Assembly: GCA_951394045.1 (NCBI GenBank)
Contig: OX595987.1
Span: forward strand, 372,001-436,000
Reading direction: 5' to 3'
Source of the DNA: Nitzschia sp. DOCU1
Taxonomy: Eukaryota; Bacillariophyta; Bacillariophyceae; Bacillariales; Bacillariaceae
DNA: 64,000 bases
Shown here: positions 9,062 through 19,113 of the stretch, in pieces
How the letters are laid out: each line of letters starts with the position of its first letter
Numbering within the stretch: the stretch's first letter is position 1
Notes under the pieces: model-generated
The model's input: only the letters and a program-made list of their open reading frames with translations
What the model was told of the DNA's origin: nothing
Databases searched by the model: none
Translations under genes and position numbers: made by a program

Positions 9062-10645
9062 ATGCCGCCAGAAGAAACACTTGTTCTTCCAGCCATCGAC
9101 GAATCGAACTCTCCCAAGAAAGTTCGTCTGGAACATGATCTTTTAGGCGACGAAGAGGTTCCTGCCGATGCCTACTACGGCATCCAGACGATGCGAGCGA
9201 TGCAAAACTTTGACATTACTGGCGTCCCCATTTCGCATTTTCCTCAACTTATCCGCGCTTTGGCCATGGTCAAAAAGGCTGCCGCCATGGCCAACTTGGA
9301 GCTTGGTCAACTAAGTCGTCAGAAAGCCAAGGCAATTGTGTCTGCATGCAATGAAGTCATTGAGGGGAAACTCCATGATCAATTTCCTGTGGATCTTATT
9401 CAAGGTGGGGCCGGTACGTCTACCAACATGAATATCAACGAAGTAATTGCCAACCGCGGCCTGGAACGAATGGGGAAGCAAAAGGGTGAATATCACTTTT
9501 TGCACCCCAACAATGATGTCAACATGTCGCAGTCTACGAATGACACTTATCCGACGGCGGCGAGACTTGCTATTGCCTTTAGTGACGACCCCCTGATTGA
9601 AGCCGTCGAAAATCTGCGCAAGGCTCTGAACGAAAAGGCGGAAGAATTCAAGGACGTCATCAAACTAGGCCGCACACAACTTCAAGATGCCGTCCCCATG
9701 ACATTGGGTCAGGAGTTCCATGGGTGGAGCGTCACTCTAGGAAAGGACCTTGAACGCATGCACGACCTTGGAAAGTTGTTTTGCGAGGTCAACTTGGGAG
9801 GCACGGCGATTGGTACCGGCATCAACACGGACCCCAAATATACTCCTCTAGTCATTCAAAAGCTGGCGGAGGTAACGGGGATGGAAATCAAAACATCGCA
9901 GAACATGATCGAGGCAACGTCGGATATGGGGGACTTTATGCTCTTTTCAGGGCTGCTCCGACGCTTGGCGGTCAAGCTATCGAAGATCGCAAATGATTTG
10001 CGCCTTTTGTCCTCTGGGCCTCGTGGGGGCATTTTCGACATTAGTTTGCCGGCCATGCAGCCCGGCTCTAGCATTATGCCGGGTAAAGTCAATCCGGTGA
10101 TTCCGGAAGCTGTCAACCAAACTGCCTTTCAAGTCATTGGGAATGATCTAGCCATTACCATGGCTGCAGAAGCGGGTCAACTCCAGCTCAACGCAATGGA
10201 GCCGGTGATTATCTACAATCTCTTGTCATCGCTTCGCATGTTGACGAATGCTTGCAACATGTTCACCGAGCGCTGTATCCGGGGCATTGTGGCCAACAAG
10301 GAACGTTGCGAGGCGTCGGTCCGCGACAGTATCGGTATCGTGACGGCGTTCTCTCCCTTTATTGGATACGAAAAGTCGTCCAATATTGCGAAAAAGGCGC
10401 TCATCACTGGTCGTAGCGTGGTGGATCTCATTAAAGAAGAGGGATGGTTGGACGACGAGAAAATCAAGTCGATTATGCACCCAGAGAACTTGACGGGACC
10501 AAGCTCCTTGCTCAACGAAAACAAAATCAAGGGTCTCGATAAGAGCTACACACATCTTCGCGAAAGTACGGTCATGAATATGGACTTTTTGGATCAGGTC
10601 TTTGCAAAAGAAGCTGTACAAGACAAAACCAGCACGACTAGCTAG
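9062..10645 (+). CDS. aspA: Aspartate ammonia-lyase (aspartase)
   Basis: The 527-residue product belongs to the aspartase/fumarase superfamily and should interconvert L-aspartate with fumarate and ammonia. Recognisable blocks in order are the N-terminal DLLGDEEVPADAYYGIQT (about 26-43), QGGAGTSTNMN (114-124), QSTNDTYPTA (157-166), the substrate loop LQDAVPMTLGQEF (207-219), NLGGTAIGTGINT (244-256) and the signature GSSIMPGKVNP (335-345), which carries the catalytic Ser region. The VPMTLGQEF and VPADAYYG forms are closer to bacterial aspartase than to class II fumarase. It is longer than the E. coli enzyme (478 residues) by short extensions at both ends. The N-terminus shows no evident targeting peptide, so a cytosolic location is likely. 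There are no introns, and a bacterial origin by transfer is possible but not shown. Confidence 0.92.
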   Translation: MPPEETLVLPAIDESNSPKKVRLEHDLLGDEEVPADAYYGIQTMRAMQNFDITGVPISHFPQLIRALAMVKKAAAMANLELGQLSRQKAKAIVSACNEVIEGKLHDQFPVDLIQGGAGTSTNMNINEVIANRGLERMGKQKGEYHFLHPNNDVNMSQSTNDTYPTAARLAIAFSDDPLIEAVENLRKALNEKAEEFKDVIKLGRTQLQDAVPMTLGQEFHGWSVTLGKDLERMHDLGKLFCEVNLGGTAIGTGINTDPKYTPLVIQKLAEVTGMEIKTSQNMIEATSDMGDFMLFSGLLRRLAVKLSKIANDLRLLSSGPRGGIFDISLPAMQPGSSIMPGKVNPVIPEAVNQTAFQVIGNDLAITMAAEAGQLQLNAMEPVIIYNLLSSLRMLTNACNMFTERCIRGIVANKERCEASVRDSIGIVTAFSPFIGYEKSSNIAKKALITGRSVVDLIKEEGWLDDEKIKSIMHPENLTGPSSLLNENKIKGLDKSYTHLRESTVMNMDFLDQVFAKEAVQDKTSTTS

Positions 10646-11609
10646 AGAGCAAGCACATCGACCAACCACCATATTAAAAAGTACATAGATTCGTGCAAAT
10701 TTTCTTATTCATGCTGCTTGGAATTGAAACCAGCTCGAGTAGGAGACGCACGTGGAAAGTTTCTTTCGAACAAGTGGCAAACTACCCTGGAGGCTTCGAT
10801 CCAGCGCATCCGCGTTGAAATAAACGGCTTAGGGAATCTGCATGGGCCCTTTCGATCTCCTCCAGCGTCTTGACCATACGGTCAACTTTGTTTGTAAAGA
10901 TGACATCTGCCCTCATGCGTCCAAGGCCCCATGCTAACATGTATAGCAGTCGATTTTTAATGGATGAGCTTCCATACGTCCTCATTGCGGGATGCAGCAA
11001 AAGGTTTGCTTAAGAACAACTTCTCGGCAATTCATCTTTGCCGGTGCCTTTCTTTGTAGAAAAGGCCGCAATCTTTCCATCACTGTTATTTTAGAACTCC
11101 TCCGGGATGTTTTTAAAATAAAGTTGCTTTCATCTCCTCACACTTTGGGATCTGGCAAACCTGGAGGATCCTTGAAAATTGTGTGACCGAAGGCATATCT
11201 ACGTCGCTCGCATCATCGATCGGCTCAATCGGAATTTTGCGGCGAATCGGAAAGACTGAATTGTAGCCCAGTTTTTCGCTATATCAAAACCTTACGTCAT
11301 TCTTTGGGCTTAATTGTTGTGTTTGTCTTCTGCCTCGCGAGGCAATTTTGTAACATGTCGTTTACCGTTCGCCATGATGGAAAGGCGCACGTCACCCACC
11401 ACGTACCATCCGTTTTCTTGCTTCGGAACGATAGGAAGAGTGAGAATGAGATTGAGATGATGACGACTACGGGAGAGATGCGATGGAATAAACTTTCCCG
11501 TTGTTGTGGTTCATCTTTCACAGGCTCGGCCGAGATACACATAGGAAAACGACTTTGCTGAAGCAATACTCTGTGAAATTGTTCCTCTTGTTGATACTTG
11601 ACTTGAATA
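10646..11609. other. Spacer between aspartase and plastid transporter, with one weak small ORF
   Basis: This 964-bp region holds one plausible small minus-strand frame (10782-10985, listed separately). The rest shows no conserved feature. The part nearest 11610 should hold the transporter promoter. Confidence 0.35.
10782..10985 (-). CDS. Possible small hypothetical protein
   Basis: This 67-residue frame starts at ATG 10985. It has a natural-looking composition: a mildly hydrophobic segment (around RLLYMLAWGLG) and then an amphipathic charged helix (around VDRMVKTLEEIERAHADSL). No family is recognised. It could be a single small exon, the 3' exon of a spliced gene, or a chance frame in the 3' flank of aspartase. 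Expression data would decide. Confidence 0.28.
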   Translation of the reverse strand: MRTYGSSSIKNRLLYMLAWGLGRMRADVIFTNKVDRMVKTLEEIERAHADSLSRLFQRGCAGSKPPG

Positions 11610-13423
11610 ATGATCCGATCACCAGTTGCTTTGTTCTTGCTCTTGTCCGCAACAATTGGGCAGGTCGGGGTGTTGGCGTTTTCAACTAGCGGTTCCTCCA
11701 CCATCGCGCAAACTAGACTACACAATGACAAGGATGGCGGTCGTAGATTGACGTCCGGCGGGAACAATCCCGTGGCTCGGACGCATGTCTCTTCTACCGC
11801 TCGATTTGCCGGTCTCGAAGAGCCATCCACATCCTTTGAGAATGATCTCGGTCGTTCAGCAGCCGTGAATTCCACGTCGGCAAAGATCTTGGAGAGCGAA
11901 GAAAACAAACGGAAAGATCTTGATTTGACGATGAAGGTGATTTCATCGAGGTGGGGGGACGGTGGGGCTGCTGAAAGGAAAGAAGCTTCAAAGGGAGCGA
12001 AAAGTCAGGAAAGTGGTCATTTCTTGTCTCGCATCGATGGAGTTGCTTACACTGTTTATCTCTGCAACGTGTTGGTGGTCAATTTACCAATCATCTTGTT
12101 GCCGTTTGCAGCCACCGAACACCTTTCGGCGGTAAAGGGTGTATCCATTGCCGCTACCGTGGCTGGAGTTGCCAGTGTTGCTACTCTCGGCGGGGCGGTC
12201 GGCAAGTTTACCAATGGGTTTATCTGCCAGCGATGGGGAAGCTACACATGTAGCAAACTCTACTTGATCGGCATGGCCCTTTGTAGTCTTGCATTTTCCT
12301 TTGCCCCCAACCCAACAGTTCTTGGTCTTGCCTATGCTGGGATGGAATTTTGCGCGTCCATCCAATGGACGAGCCTTGCTGTGATGCTGACTAACTACTA
12401 CTCCAAAAGCCCAGCAAAGAAGCTTGCGGCTGCCTTGACGGCTATGGGATTGGCTTCAACTTCCGGAGCGATTGCGGCGAAGACATTTGGGCCGGCTCTT
12501 GTGTCGACCTTCGATTGGAAAACGGTTGCGAGAGTCGGATCCTTGATTGCCTTGTTTGGTAGTTGGATGGCTTCCAAGGCTCCGATCCAACAATTCCAAA
12601 AGGAGGACCTTAAGCGACACAAAGAAGCTGCGGCAGCCAAGCCGGTGGGTTCTTGGCTAATAACAGCTAAGGGATCCCTTCAAGCGTTGCTGACCAGCAA
12701 GCTATTTTGCCTGCTGGCAGTGGCTCATTCTATGGCCTTTGTTATTCGTGGCATTGACCGCATCATGGGAACATTTGTCAGCGAAGTGACGGGACTTCCT
12801 CGTGAGTTATCTTCGTCCGATTCGATTTTTGGCGCGGCTTGAAGTGCGATCATTGTTTTCTCACGTCCTGCTCGGCTGAATGGTACATTGTAGACGCAAT
12901 ATCTGGTGGATTGACGCTTTCCACAACTCTTGGATTGCTTATGGGTCTGGTGTCAGCATCCAAGGTATTCCCAGGGCTAACGATTGCTGGTCAAAAGAAA
13001 TTTTTGACCAAACGCTACATTACCAATATTGCTGCTGCATGTGGTCTCACCGCAGTCGCTACTATCTTCAGTGGTGGAGGCGAAGCACTACCGTCTTTGG
13101 CGGCTAAGGCAGGCGTCGCGGCGGCTGTCGCTCTCTTTAGTGCGCTCTTGTCTGCGAATGTGTCGTTTCAGTTCTATCAAATGCCCACATACGTTGCCAA
13201 GCTGTATCAAGATCACAAGGAAGTTTGTATCAGCTGGCTGGATGGAATTGGGTTTCTTTTTAGCGCCCCGGTCTTTGCCGCTACCGCCAAGATTGTTCCG
13301 AACTATGGATGGGGTGCAACGTGGGCCATGCTAACAGTCCTCTTCGCAGGAGCCTGGACACTTATGATGAATTCCTTGACACCGGTCTTGGAAAAACAAA
13401 AGGAAACCCCCGCTGCGGCCTAG
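11610..13423 (+). CDS. Plastid-targeted major facilitator superfamily transporter
   Basis: Two exons, 11610-12801 and 12894-13423, are joined across a 92-bp GT-AG intron (phase 1) to give 573 residues. The first frame ends in a stop just inside the intron. Residues 1-23 are a signal peptide followed by Phe24 (VLA|FST), the hallmark of diatom plastid preproteins; the next ~110 residues are a Ser/Lys-rich transit-like stretch. About twelve hydrophobic segments follow from residue ~145, with a loop and the first half resembling MFS proteins (NGFICQRWG, then PNPTVLGLAYAG). A central basic loop (QKEDLKRHKEAAA) separates the halves. The organisation resembles organophosphate/hexose-phosphate-type MFS carriers, but substrate specificity cannot be read from the sequence. 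It probably sits in a plastid envelope membrane and moves a metabolite or anion. Confidence 0.8.
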
Positions 13424-14035
13424 GAAACAGCTGCTCGAGTCTACGACACGACAGAAATACCCCATCCATCCTTCCACAAGTCCTACGAGTTAGTATTGTA
13501 GAATGGTAGTCTCTATTGTACTACTTGCTAGATATCGATTTTCAACGCCGGCAGTTGAAGCTGACCTCAGTATGCGAAATGACCCTATACCTTCTAAGAA
13601 GGGTGCCTCATCTTTGTTTTGGGGGGTCTAGCTTGCTTCTTGGTGGGTTTATGGCCCACTGTTCCGTCTTCGAACGTATCGAAACGCCGCTGTAGTCGAC
13701 CAGTCACATTATAGTACTATAAGAGCCATTAACAACTAGATTTGACGTAGATGCACAAGTTCATGGCCGACGACGGCGTTGGAGACAGGAGCCATTGCGT
13801 CCTTTACGCTCTATCGATAGCTGCTTTTCTGAGCGCCTGGCCGTCGACGTCCAGCACTTAGTCCAGTGGGTCAACTTTATACAGACAGTCGCATTGTTCG
13901 TGGCGAGATGACGCCGTCGTCGTCGGCGGCAAGAAAAGTGGGCCACAAGCTTCAAGCGGCAATAACGTGTGTTGTTCTATTATATTTCTGTCCTGCAATG
14001 TGGCATCTTGTATCGTTATCACCAGCAGTAATATC
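13424..14035. other. Spacer without a supported gene
   Basis: This 612-bp region separates the transporter 3' end from the carrier start. It contains a G7 run near 13620 but no conserved coding frame or RNA gene that I can see. Confidence 0.35.
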
Positions 14036-14749
14036 ATGACTGATGAAGCCTATTCCAGAATGTTGGCCAGTGCTGTGACCTGGCCGGTGGAAAAATCCAA
14101 GTTGATCTATCAGGGATCATCGTCCCGGTCGTCCTTACGACGAGTGGCGCAAAAGTTGGTCTTTGGCACATCTCCCACCCACCATGCCATAGGCATGGCA
14201 AGTTCTGGGATCCAACGGGGAGTTTCGGCCTATCTCATGTTTTATCTTCAGGGCCATATTTATCAATCAAGCAAGGGAATGACGCCGTCATTTCTGTTGG
14301 ATCAGGCCATGGCGGGTGCATGTTCAGGAGCTCTCTCTGCTCCTGTTCATACAGTGTGGGAACTTTTCAAAGTTCGAGGAAATCTCAATGCAAAGCATAG
14401 TCTTCATTTGTATTCATCATGTCTGTTTCCCATGATTTGCCGGCATGGCATCTTCGACATGACCTTCTTTGGAGTGGCAGCCGCAGTCGCACCCTATTCC
14501 GACAGTTCCGGTGTTCGATTTGCCGTGGCGGCAGCATCTGCGTCCTTTATGAATTTACTATGGGATGTATGGAAGACACAACAAATGGAACATTATCCTA
14601 AGCGGATACCCTTTCGAAAAGTTGTGCAGCAAGTCCTACTATCATCACGAAAAGTATTTCTTGCACACTATATTGTCAAGGGAACCGACTTGACGGCCAA
14701 CTGGTTTGCTGTAGGCGTCATTAAGGATGCGATATACGGTGCATTATGA
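14036..14749 (+). CDS. Divergent mitochondrial carrier family-like protein
   Basis: The frame is open from 13967, but the first conserved residues follow Met at 14036 (MTDEAYSRM), giving 237 residues. Carrier-like signatures are seen three times. WPVEKSKLIYQG near the start has the P-x-E-x-x-K motif. APVHTVWELFKVRG, near residue 105, has lost the acidic position directly after Pro. LWDVWKTQQM, near residue 190, retains D-x-x-K but has lost the Pro. Hydrophobic helices occur between them. The protein is shorter than a canonical ~300-residue carrier, and its degenerate motifs resemble the MPV17/atypical-carrier class as much as a classical SLC25 member. A membrane protein of mitochondria or another organelle is likely; the substrate is unknown. 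Confidence 0.6.
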   Translation: MTDEAYSRMLASAVTWPVEKSKLIYQGSSSRSSLRRVAQKLVFGTSPTHHAIGMASSGIQRGVSAYLMFYLQGHIYQSSKGMTPSFLLDQAMAGACSGALSAPVHTVWELFKVRGNLNAKHSLHLYSSCLFPMICRHGIFDMTFFGVAAAVAPYSDSSGVRFAVAAASASFMNLLWDVWKTQQMEHYPKRIPFRKVVQQVLLSSRKVFLAHYIVKGTDLTANWFAVGVIKDAIYGAL

Positions 14750-14916
14750 TGAGATGGAAGTCTGCTAGTGGTAGTGGTGCTGACCCATCGACTACATCTC
14801 GTGTGGGCCAAAGCGAAATTGACAGAACATGCAAATAAGAAATATATATTGGTCCAGAAATTCGGCTAATTCATGCCGGTTCAACGACATGGACCGACAC
14901 ACCTCGGGAAATACTC

Positions 14917-16041
14917 ATGTCCATGGAGGCTTTTGGGGAGTTTAATGGCAATGTAACTTTTGAGTCGGGCAGAGGTCTTCCGGGCCGAACCTACGAGTCT
15001 GGAAAGCCACAATGGGAGTACGACCTTGGTTGTGCCAAATCGTGGTCCGACCCGCAAGTGGAGGGAGCGATCGCCAACGGTATCAAGTCTGCGGCAGCTA
15101 TACCGATAGATTGTGCGGGTGTGGGACGAATGGTCGTTGCACTTTACAGCCCCAATAACATCCAAAAGGACGTATCGTTGCTTTACCGCATGAAGAGTTA
15201 CCTTTCGGGATTTGCTCCAAGGCCAGCATGGAATCTTGTTATTGACATCAATGCGCCAACACAAACAGACGAAGAATCATCGTCACCTTTCGATGACAAA
15301 ATATCCAAGGCGCTAGGAGAAGAGGAACCCGTGGGGTCTCTAGGCTCAGGAACGGCTCAAATCCCATTCCCATGGAATCCCATGACGCCTCTTGTGGAGT
15401 CCCAAGTAGCAGACGCCACGACGAAGAGACTATCTGAGAACCCGCTGGACCTCCTAAAGGCTGATGAAGCATCGTCATCAAACGTCTCTGATGATGAAGG
15501 TAGTACACAGGCGGAGATCATAGAGCTGTTGGAAAGACAGTTGAATGAGACCAGGCGAGCGTTATCGTCGACGAGTGCAACATTCGTTTTTCATGACGAT
15601 GACGAAGAAACGAGGCGAATTCGGGCGCTGCAATACTTCCTGGGAATGCCAGTTTCACTGCGTTCCAAATCGGACAAGGACACCATCGAAACTCTGGAAA
15701 GCAGTTATCGGGCATACTGTTGTAGCAAATGTCATGCTGGTGCCGATCTGGTTCGACTCCTCGTCACGGAACGGATGTGTCTCGATTCTTCAACAGCGTC
15801 AATGATGGCATTGACAATGATGGCGCCTCCTCCCCCTGTTTGTAGTTTACCCCCAAGCTCCTCTTTGTCCCAAGCCCCTATCATTGTTCTACCGTCGTCG
15901 GACAGCATGCGGCGGCAAAGTGGTAGCAGTGCTACCGGCCTGGCAAAGCCTCCGCCTATGGCTCACTCTTGCGACTTGTTCTTGATGGCGGGACCACGAG
16001 GATCATCAGTCAGCAACATTGGATACGACTCTCTCCTCTAA
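14917..16041 (+). CDS. GAF-domain-like protein, 5' end uncertain
   Basis: This 374-residue frame begins at ATG 14917. Residues ~1-95 resemble the second half of a GAF fold: GRGLPGRTYESGKPQW, then AIANGIKSAAAIPI and GRMVVALYSP. Some plant and algal regulatory proteins contain similar GAF segments. A typical GAF domain has about 50 more residues before GRGLPG. The same frame stays open upstream to 14841 without an ATG, so an upstream exon spliced near 14857 or a truncated gene is possible. After an acidic linker (~115-200) there is a short coiled coil (EIIELLERQLNETRRAL). The tail is Pro/Ser-rich and includes RRQSGSS. It may be a small-molecule or redox-sensing regulator, but no output domain is visible. 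Confidence 0.5.
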   Translation: MSMEAFGEFNGNVTFESGRGLPGRTYESGKPQWEYDLGCAKSWSDPQVEGAIANGIKSAAAIPIDCAGVGRMVVALYSPNNIQKDVSLLYRMKSYLSGFAPRPAWNLVIDINAPTQTDEESSSPFDDKISKALGEEEPVGSLGSGTAQIPFPWNPMTPLVESQVADATTKRLSENPLDLLKADEASSSNVSDDEGSTQAEIIELLERQLNETRRALSSTSATFVFHDDDEETRRIRALQYFLGMPVSLRSKSDKDTIETLESSYRAYCCSKCHAGADLVRLLVTERMCLDSSTASMMALTMMAPPPPVCSLPPSSSLSQAPIIVLPSSDSMRRQSGSSATGLAKPPPMAHSCDLFLMAGPRGSSVSNIGYDSLL

Positions 16042-18189
16042 CTCTGCAACGGTCGGGCGGCCGTTCCCAGACCTACGCTACTACTAGCTAATGGAACGAT
16101 TCGCGGCCAACATCAACAAGTGGTAGGACGGTGTCGCCACAACAAATATCAGGGAATGAGACAATACATAGTTGTTACTAGCTAATAGTAGTCATGATTG
16201 TTGCTGCTGACAGCACGTTCTTTACTATCCCTCCGATAGAAAGAAGGAGAGCCCACGTGGATGCTCGAGTAGTGAAATCTCGGGAAATCGCATTGCATCC
16301 CCTCGGCTGCCTCCAAGAGGGCATATGCATTTACTTAGAGGGAAATTGATCTTGAGTGATTTTGATTACCTCGACTGCTTACACATAAATTTATAGTGAA
16401 ATCACGGCGGGCGACCATCTTCCCTCTATTACATTCCGGACTTTGCTTACCCTTTCTGGCAAGGTCGCTCTTTACAATATTGTACTTTATATTGACATTG
16501 ACTCTAGATTAAATTTTCATGGTCTTATTTTGATCACAGAGTGAGTTAGCGTCATCTAAAAAACGAACTCACGATAGACCGCGTGGCCGACCGTTTTTCC
16601 CATGGGTAGATGAGGGCATTGAAAAAAGGCTACTAAGTTTCTAACTACCTATCGTAATTTGACAAAAACTTTACAAGCGTCTTCAAATCAACCATAGCTT
16701 GCCGTTTACAGCTTGGGTGTGATTGTAGCATCCAGCTGGACAGCGATCGGCCCACTTCTCTATCTTGCTATCTTTCTGATGTAGTCCATCTAGTCGACGA
16801 GCGATTGACGTCAGCCTCCCACCCTGAAGAGGCTGAATTCGTAAGGCATATCAATCGTGTTTAACAAACAGCGTCAAATGTTTTCTAGCTTATGCCCTTG
16901 CCTCAGAAACTGGCGGTTGATGAATGTGGATTACTTTCAGCCACCGTGGGGCTTCATCGTGGGAAAAATCACGAAACTGCTCGCAAACCACAGCAGAAAC
17001 GGCTCCGATCTCAGCATTCCTTCCAACAAATGCATCAGTTTTTCACTCAATCGACCTCACTTTTTCGCGAAGGGAGCAATCTGCATCGTTCCTTTCTTCA
17101 TCGCCATGAACTTCTCACGATGATCAGCTTTCTTCATCAACTTTCTTTCCACTCTGCTATGAACAGACCTCTACTGCGGCGATCACCATCATTTTGATGG
17201 TGCGGCTCAGCTGTAGCGAGAAAACAGCCTGAAGGAGGAGAAATCCACGGTGAAGGTCCGGTTTGTGCCCGACCGCCCTGGAACACTCCTCCTGAAGGAA
17301 GCCAATATTGGGGGTGTACGTGGACTCAGTCTCGGGAGAGCCCTCCTGATTCGGTTGAACCATGACGCTAGCTCCCTGAGGCAAACGGAGCCGAAGCAGA
17401 CCCTGGAAGAAAGTTGTTGGATGAAATGTTTGATTGTTGTGTTGGTGTTGGCGGAGGAATGATTCATGTGGTGGCCCCTTCGGACCGGTACGTGCACTCC
17501 AAACTTGCGTTTTTGCGACTTGACGGTGCCGTTTGATCATATTTCTTTCCCGCAGTGCTACTCACCTTGTTCTTTCCTCCTTTTGCAGGCGTCTGGCGTT
17601 GTTCTACAATACCAACATTTTCCAGAGCAACGATCCTGATCCGTGATCTCGACCCCGATTCCGATTCTCCCCGCACACAAACAGCCTGATCAACGCAACC
17701 GGTTTGTGGTTCCGGTTTTAAAACGTCCTCCACTCGCGTACGTGTCTCGTCGCGGAGAGTTTAAGTGTAACCTGTGCTGGTGCGTGGAGAATTGGAATCG
17801 GCTACGCCGTCGAGTGAAGTGGATTGTTGTCTCTACCGGGCGGAGCAGCTGTGGCCCACCCCCTCCGAAATCGAACTGCTTTGACGTAGCGGTGGGGCTC
17901 AGTAACTTTTTGTGTGAGAACACAAAAACGAAGCCAAAAGTTCGATGAATAGATAGATGATAAATCTACCGGTAGAGGAGTAGCTAGCTAGGTTGCATCG
18001 TTTCTCGCACGATACATAACATATTATTGCTCCGAACAAAATACGTTCTAGTCCTACTATTATTTCAAATCCGTTCTTGGCGACGCTTCCGTTGTGCGTA
18101 TCATATTTTTCTTCGCAAACAGTGGTCCCGCACTCTTGTGCTTGAATTGGTGATGATCACTCTCGTCGTCTTCAGCAGGCATTATCAAA
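16042..18189. other. 2.1-kb region with no convincing gene
   Basis: The left part (16042-16850) is AT-rich. Between 16857 and 17950 several overlapping 60-130-codon frames occur on both strands, including a His/Gln-rich frame (16892-17197) and an Arg/Ser-rich minus frame (17464-17733). None has a recognisable domain, and no frame dominates. I cannot support a gene. It may be an old intergenic or decayed segment flanking the ABCA remnant. Confidence 0.35.
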
Positions 18190-18720
18190 TTAATGGTCGT
18201 TTGTGCCTAATTTGAGTTTCTCCGCTTCGGCAGCATGCATGTTGACGACTTGTTCCAAAGAGGTCTGACTGACTCCATAGTCATCCAAAAGGAGACGTTC
18301 CTTGTTCGCTTCCAAACTGGCAAAGATACTCGAAATCTTCACACCCTCCGAGTTGACGTCGTATCGGACCTTGGTATCCTGGCGCTCCCAAGTTAGATAA
18401 ATTGATTAGTTTGCTGCGGCGCTTGTTGTGGTGACGAAAGCAGCCGTCGGTAGTATGCCCTAGGAATCCGTTTCAGCATTTCTACCCGTCGCAAAATATC
18501 TTCGAGCTTGACTTCATGCACATCGAAAATGTTGGTTTCGTCAATCCTCGACGTTATTGTCATCACGACGATGTACCCGGCGCCGAATTGTTGCTACCTG
18601 ATTGAATCGTCTTGGCAAGCTTCCCTAAAACAAAATGCGTCGTTGCCATGTGGCCATGTTTTGGACATTGACGGCTTGTCCAACAGCGTTCCATGCAGAC
18701 AATTAGCTTCAATCGCGGCC
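18190..18720 (-). pseudogene. ABCA-type ABC transporter, C-terminal remnant
   Basis: On the minus strand, a stretch ending in TAA at 18192-18190 encodes the family-specific C-terminus of ABCA transporters: KISSIFASLEANKERL, LLLDDYGVSQTSLEQV, then a short charged tail. About 180 bp further upstream, a different frame reads QQFGAGYIVVMTITS (ending near 18593), matching the ABCA block that follows the nucleotide-binding domain (FG-x-GY plus beta strand), and continues to VEMLKRIPRA. The two blocks are one reading frame apart near 18400-18415, and no clear intron joins them. No Walker A, Walker B or membrane domains are found nearby. I therefore read it as the broken 3' end of a lipid-exporter-type gene. 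Traces may extend into the duplicated segment at 18732-19113. Confidence 0.6.
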
Positions 18721-18731
18721 TGCTGACCCGA

Positions 18732-19113
18732 AAAGTTCGTCAGGAATGATAACGATCGAGTATCCGGCAAGAAGTTTGGTACTTTCTGCCCGCGGAGTAG
18801 TTGGATACATCCTGCTATTTCCCCACCACGGGCCATCATGGAGCCACGGCCTGGTGGTTCCTGACTGCGGAAAGGCAGCCAAAATCCAAACATAAATTCC
18901 GTGGTCCCACCCCAGCTGCACTTATTGAGATCTTTCCGTAATCAAACGCGGGCGCCGACTCGATGACAGGCCGACAAAGTTCGTCAGGAATGATAACGAT
19001 CGAGTATCCGGCAAGAAGTTTGGTACTTTCTGCCCGCGGAGTAGTTGGATACATCCTGCTATTTCCCCACCACGGGCCATCATGGAGCCACGGCCTGGTG
19101 GTTCCTGACTGCG
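18732..19113. repeat. 138-bp direct duplication (244-bp period)
   Basis: Segments 18732-18869 and 18976-19113 look identical (both begin AAAGTTCGTCAGGAATGATA and end CCTGACTGCG), separated by 106 bp of unrelated sequence. On the minus strand each copy can read a stretch around PTTPRAESTKLLAGYSIVII, which might derive from the adjacent ABCA gene. It is a recent local duplication inside a decayed region, or an assembly artefact. Confidence 0.8.

Noticed and set aside
10226..10672. 148-codon minus-strand frame over the aspartase 3' end
   Set aside because: Antisense shadow of a strongly conserved enzyme; no features of its own.
11297..11908. 203-codon minus-strand frame over the transporter start
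   Set aside because: Overlaps the plastid presequence coding region on the opposite strand; no domain.
16892..17197. His/Gln-rich 101-codon plus-strand frame
   Set aside because: Several frames of similar length overlap on both strands here and none has a domain; cannot be told from chance.
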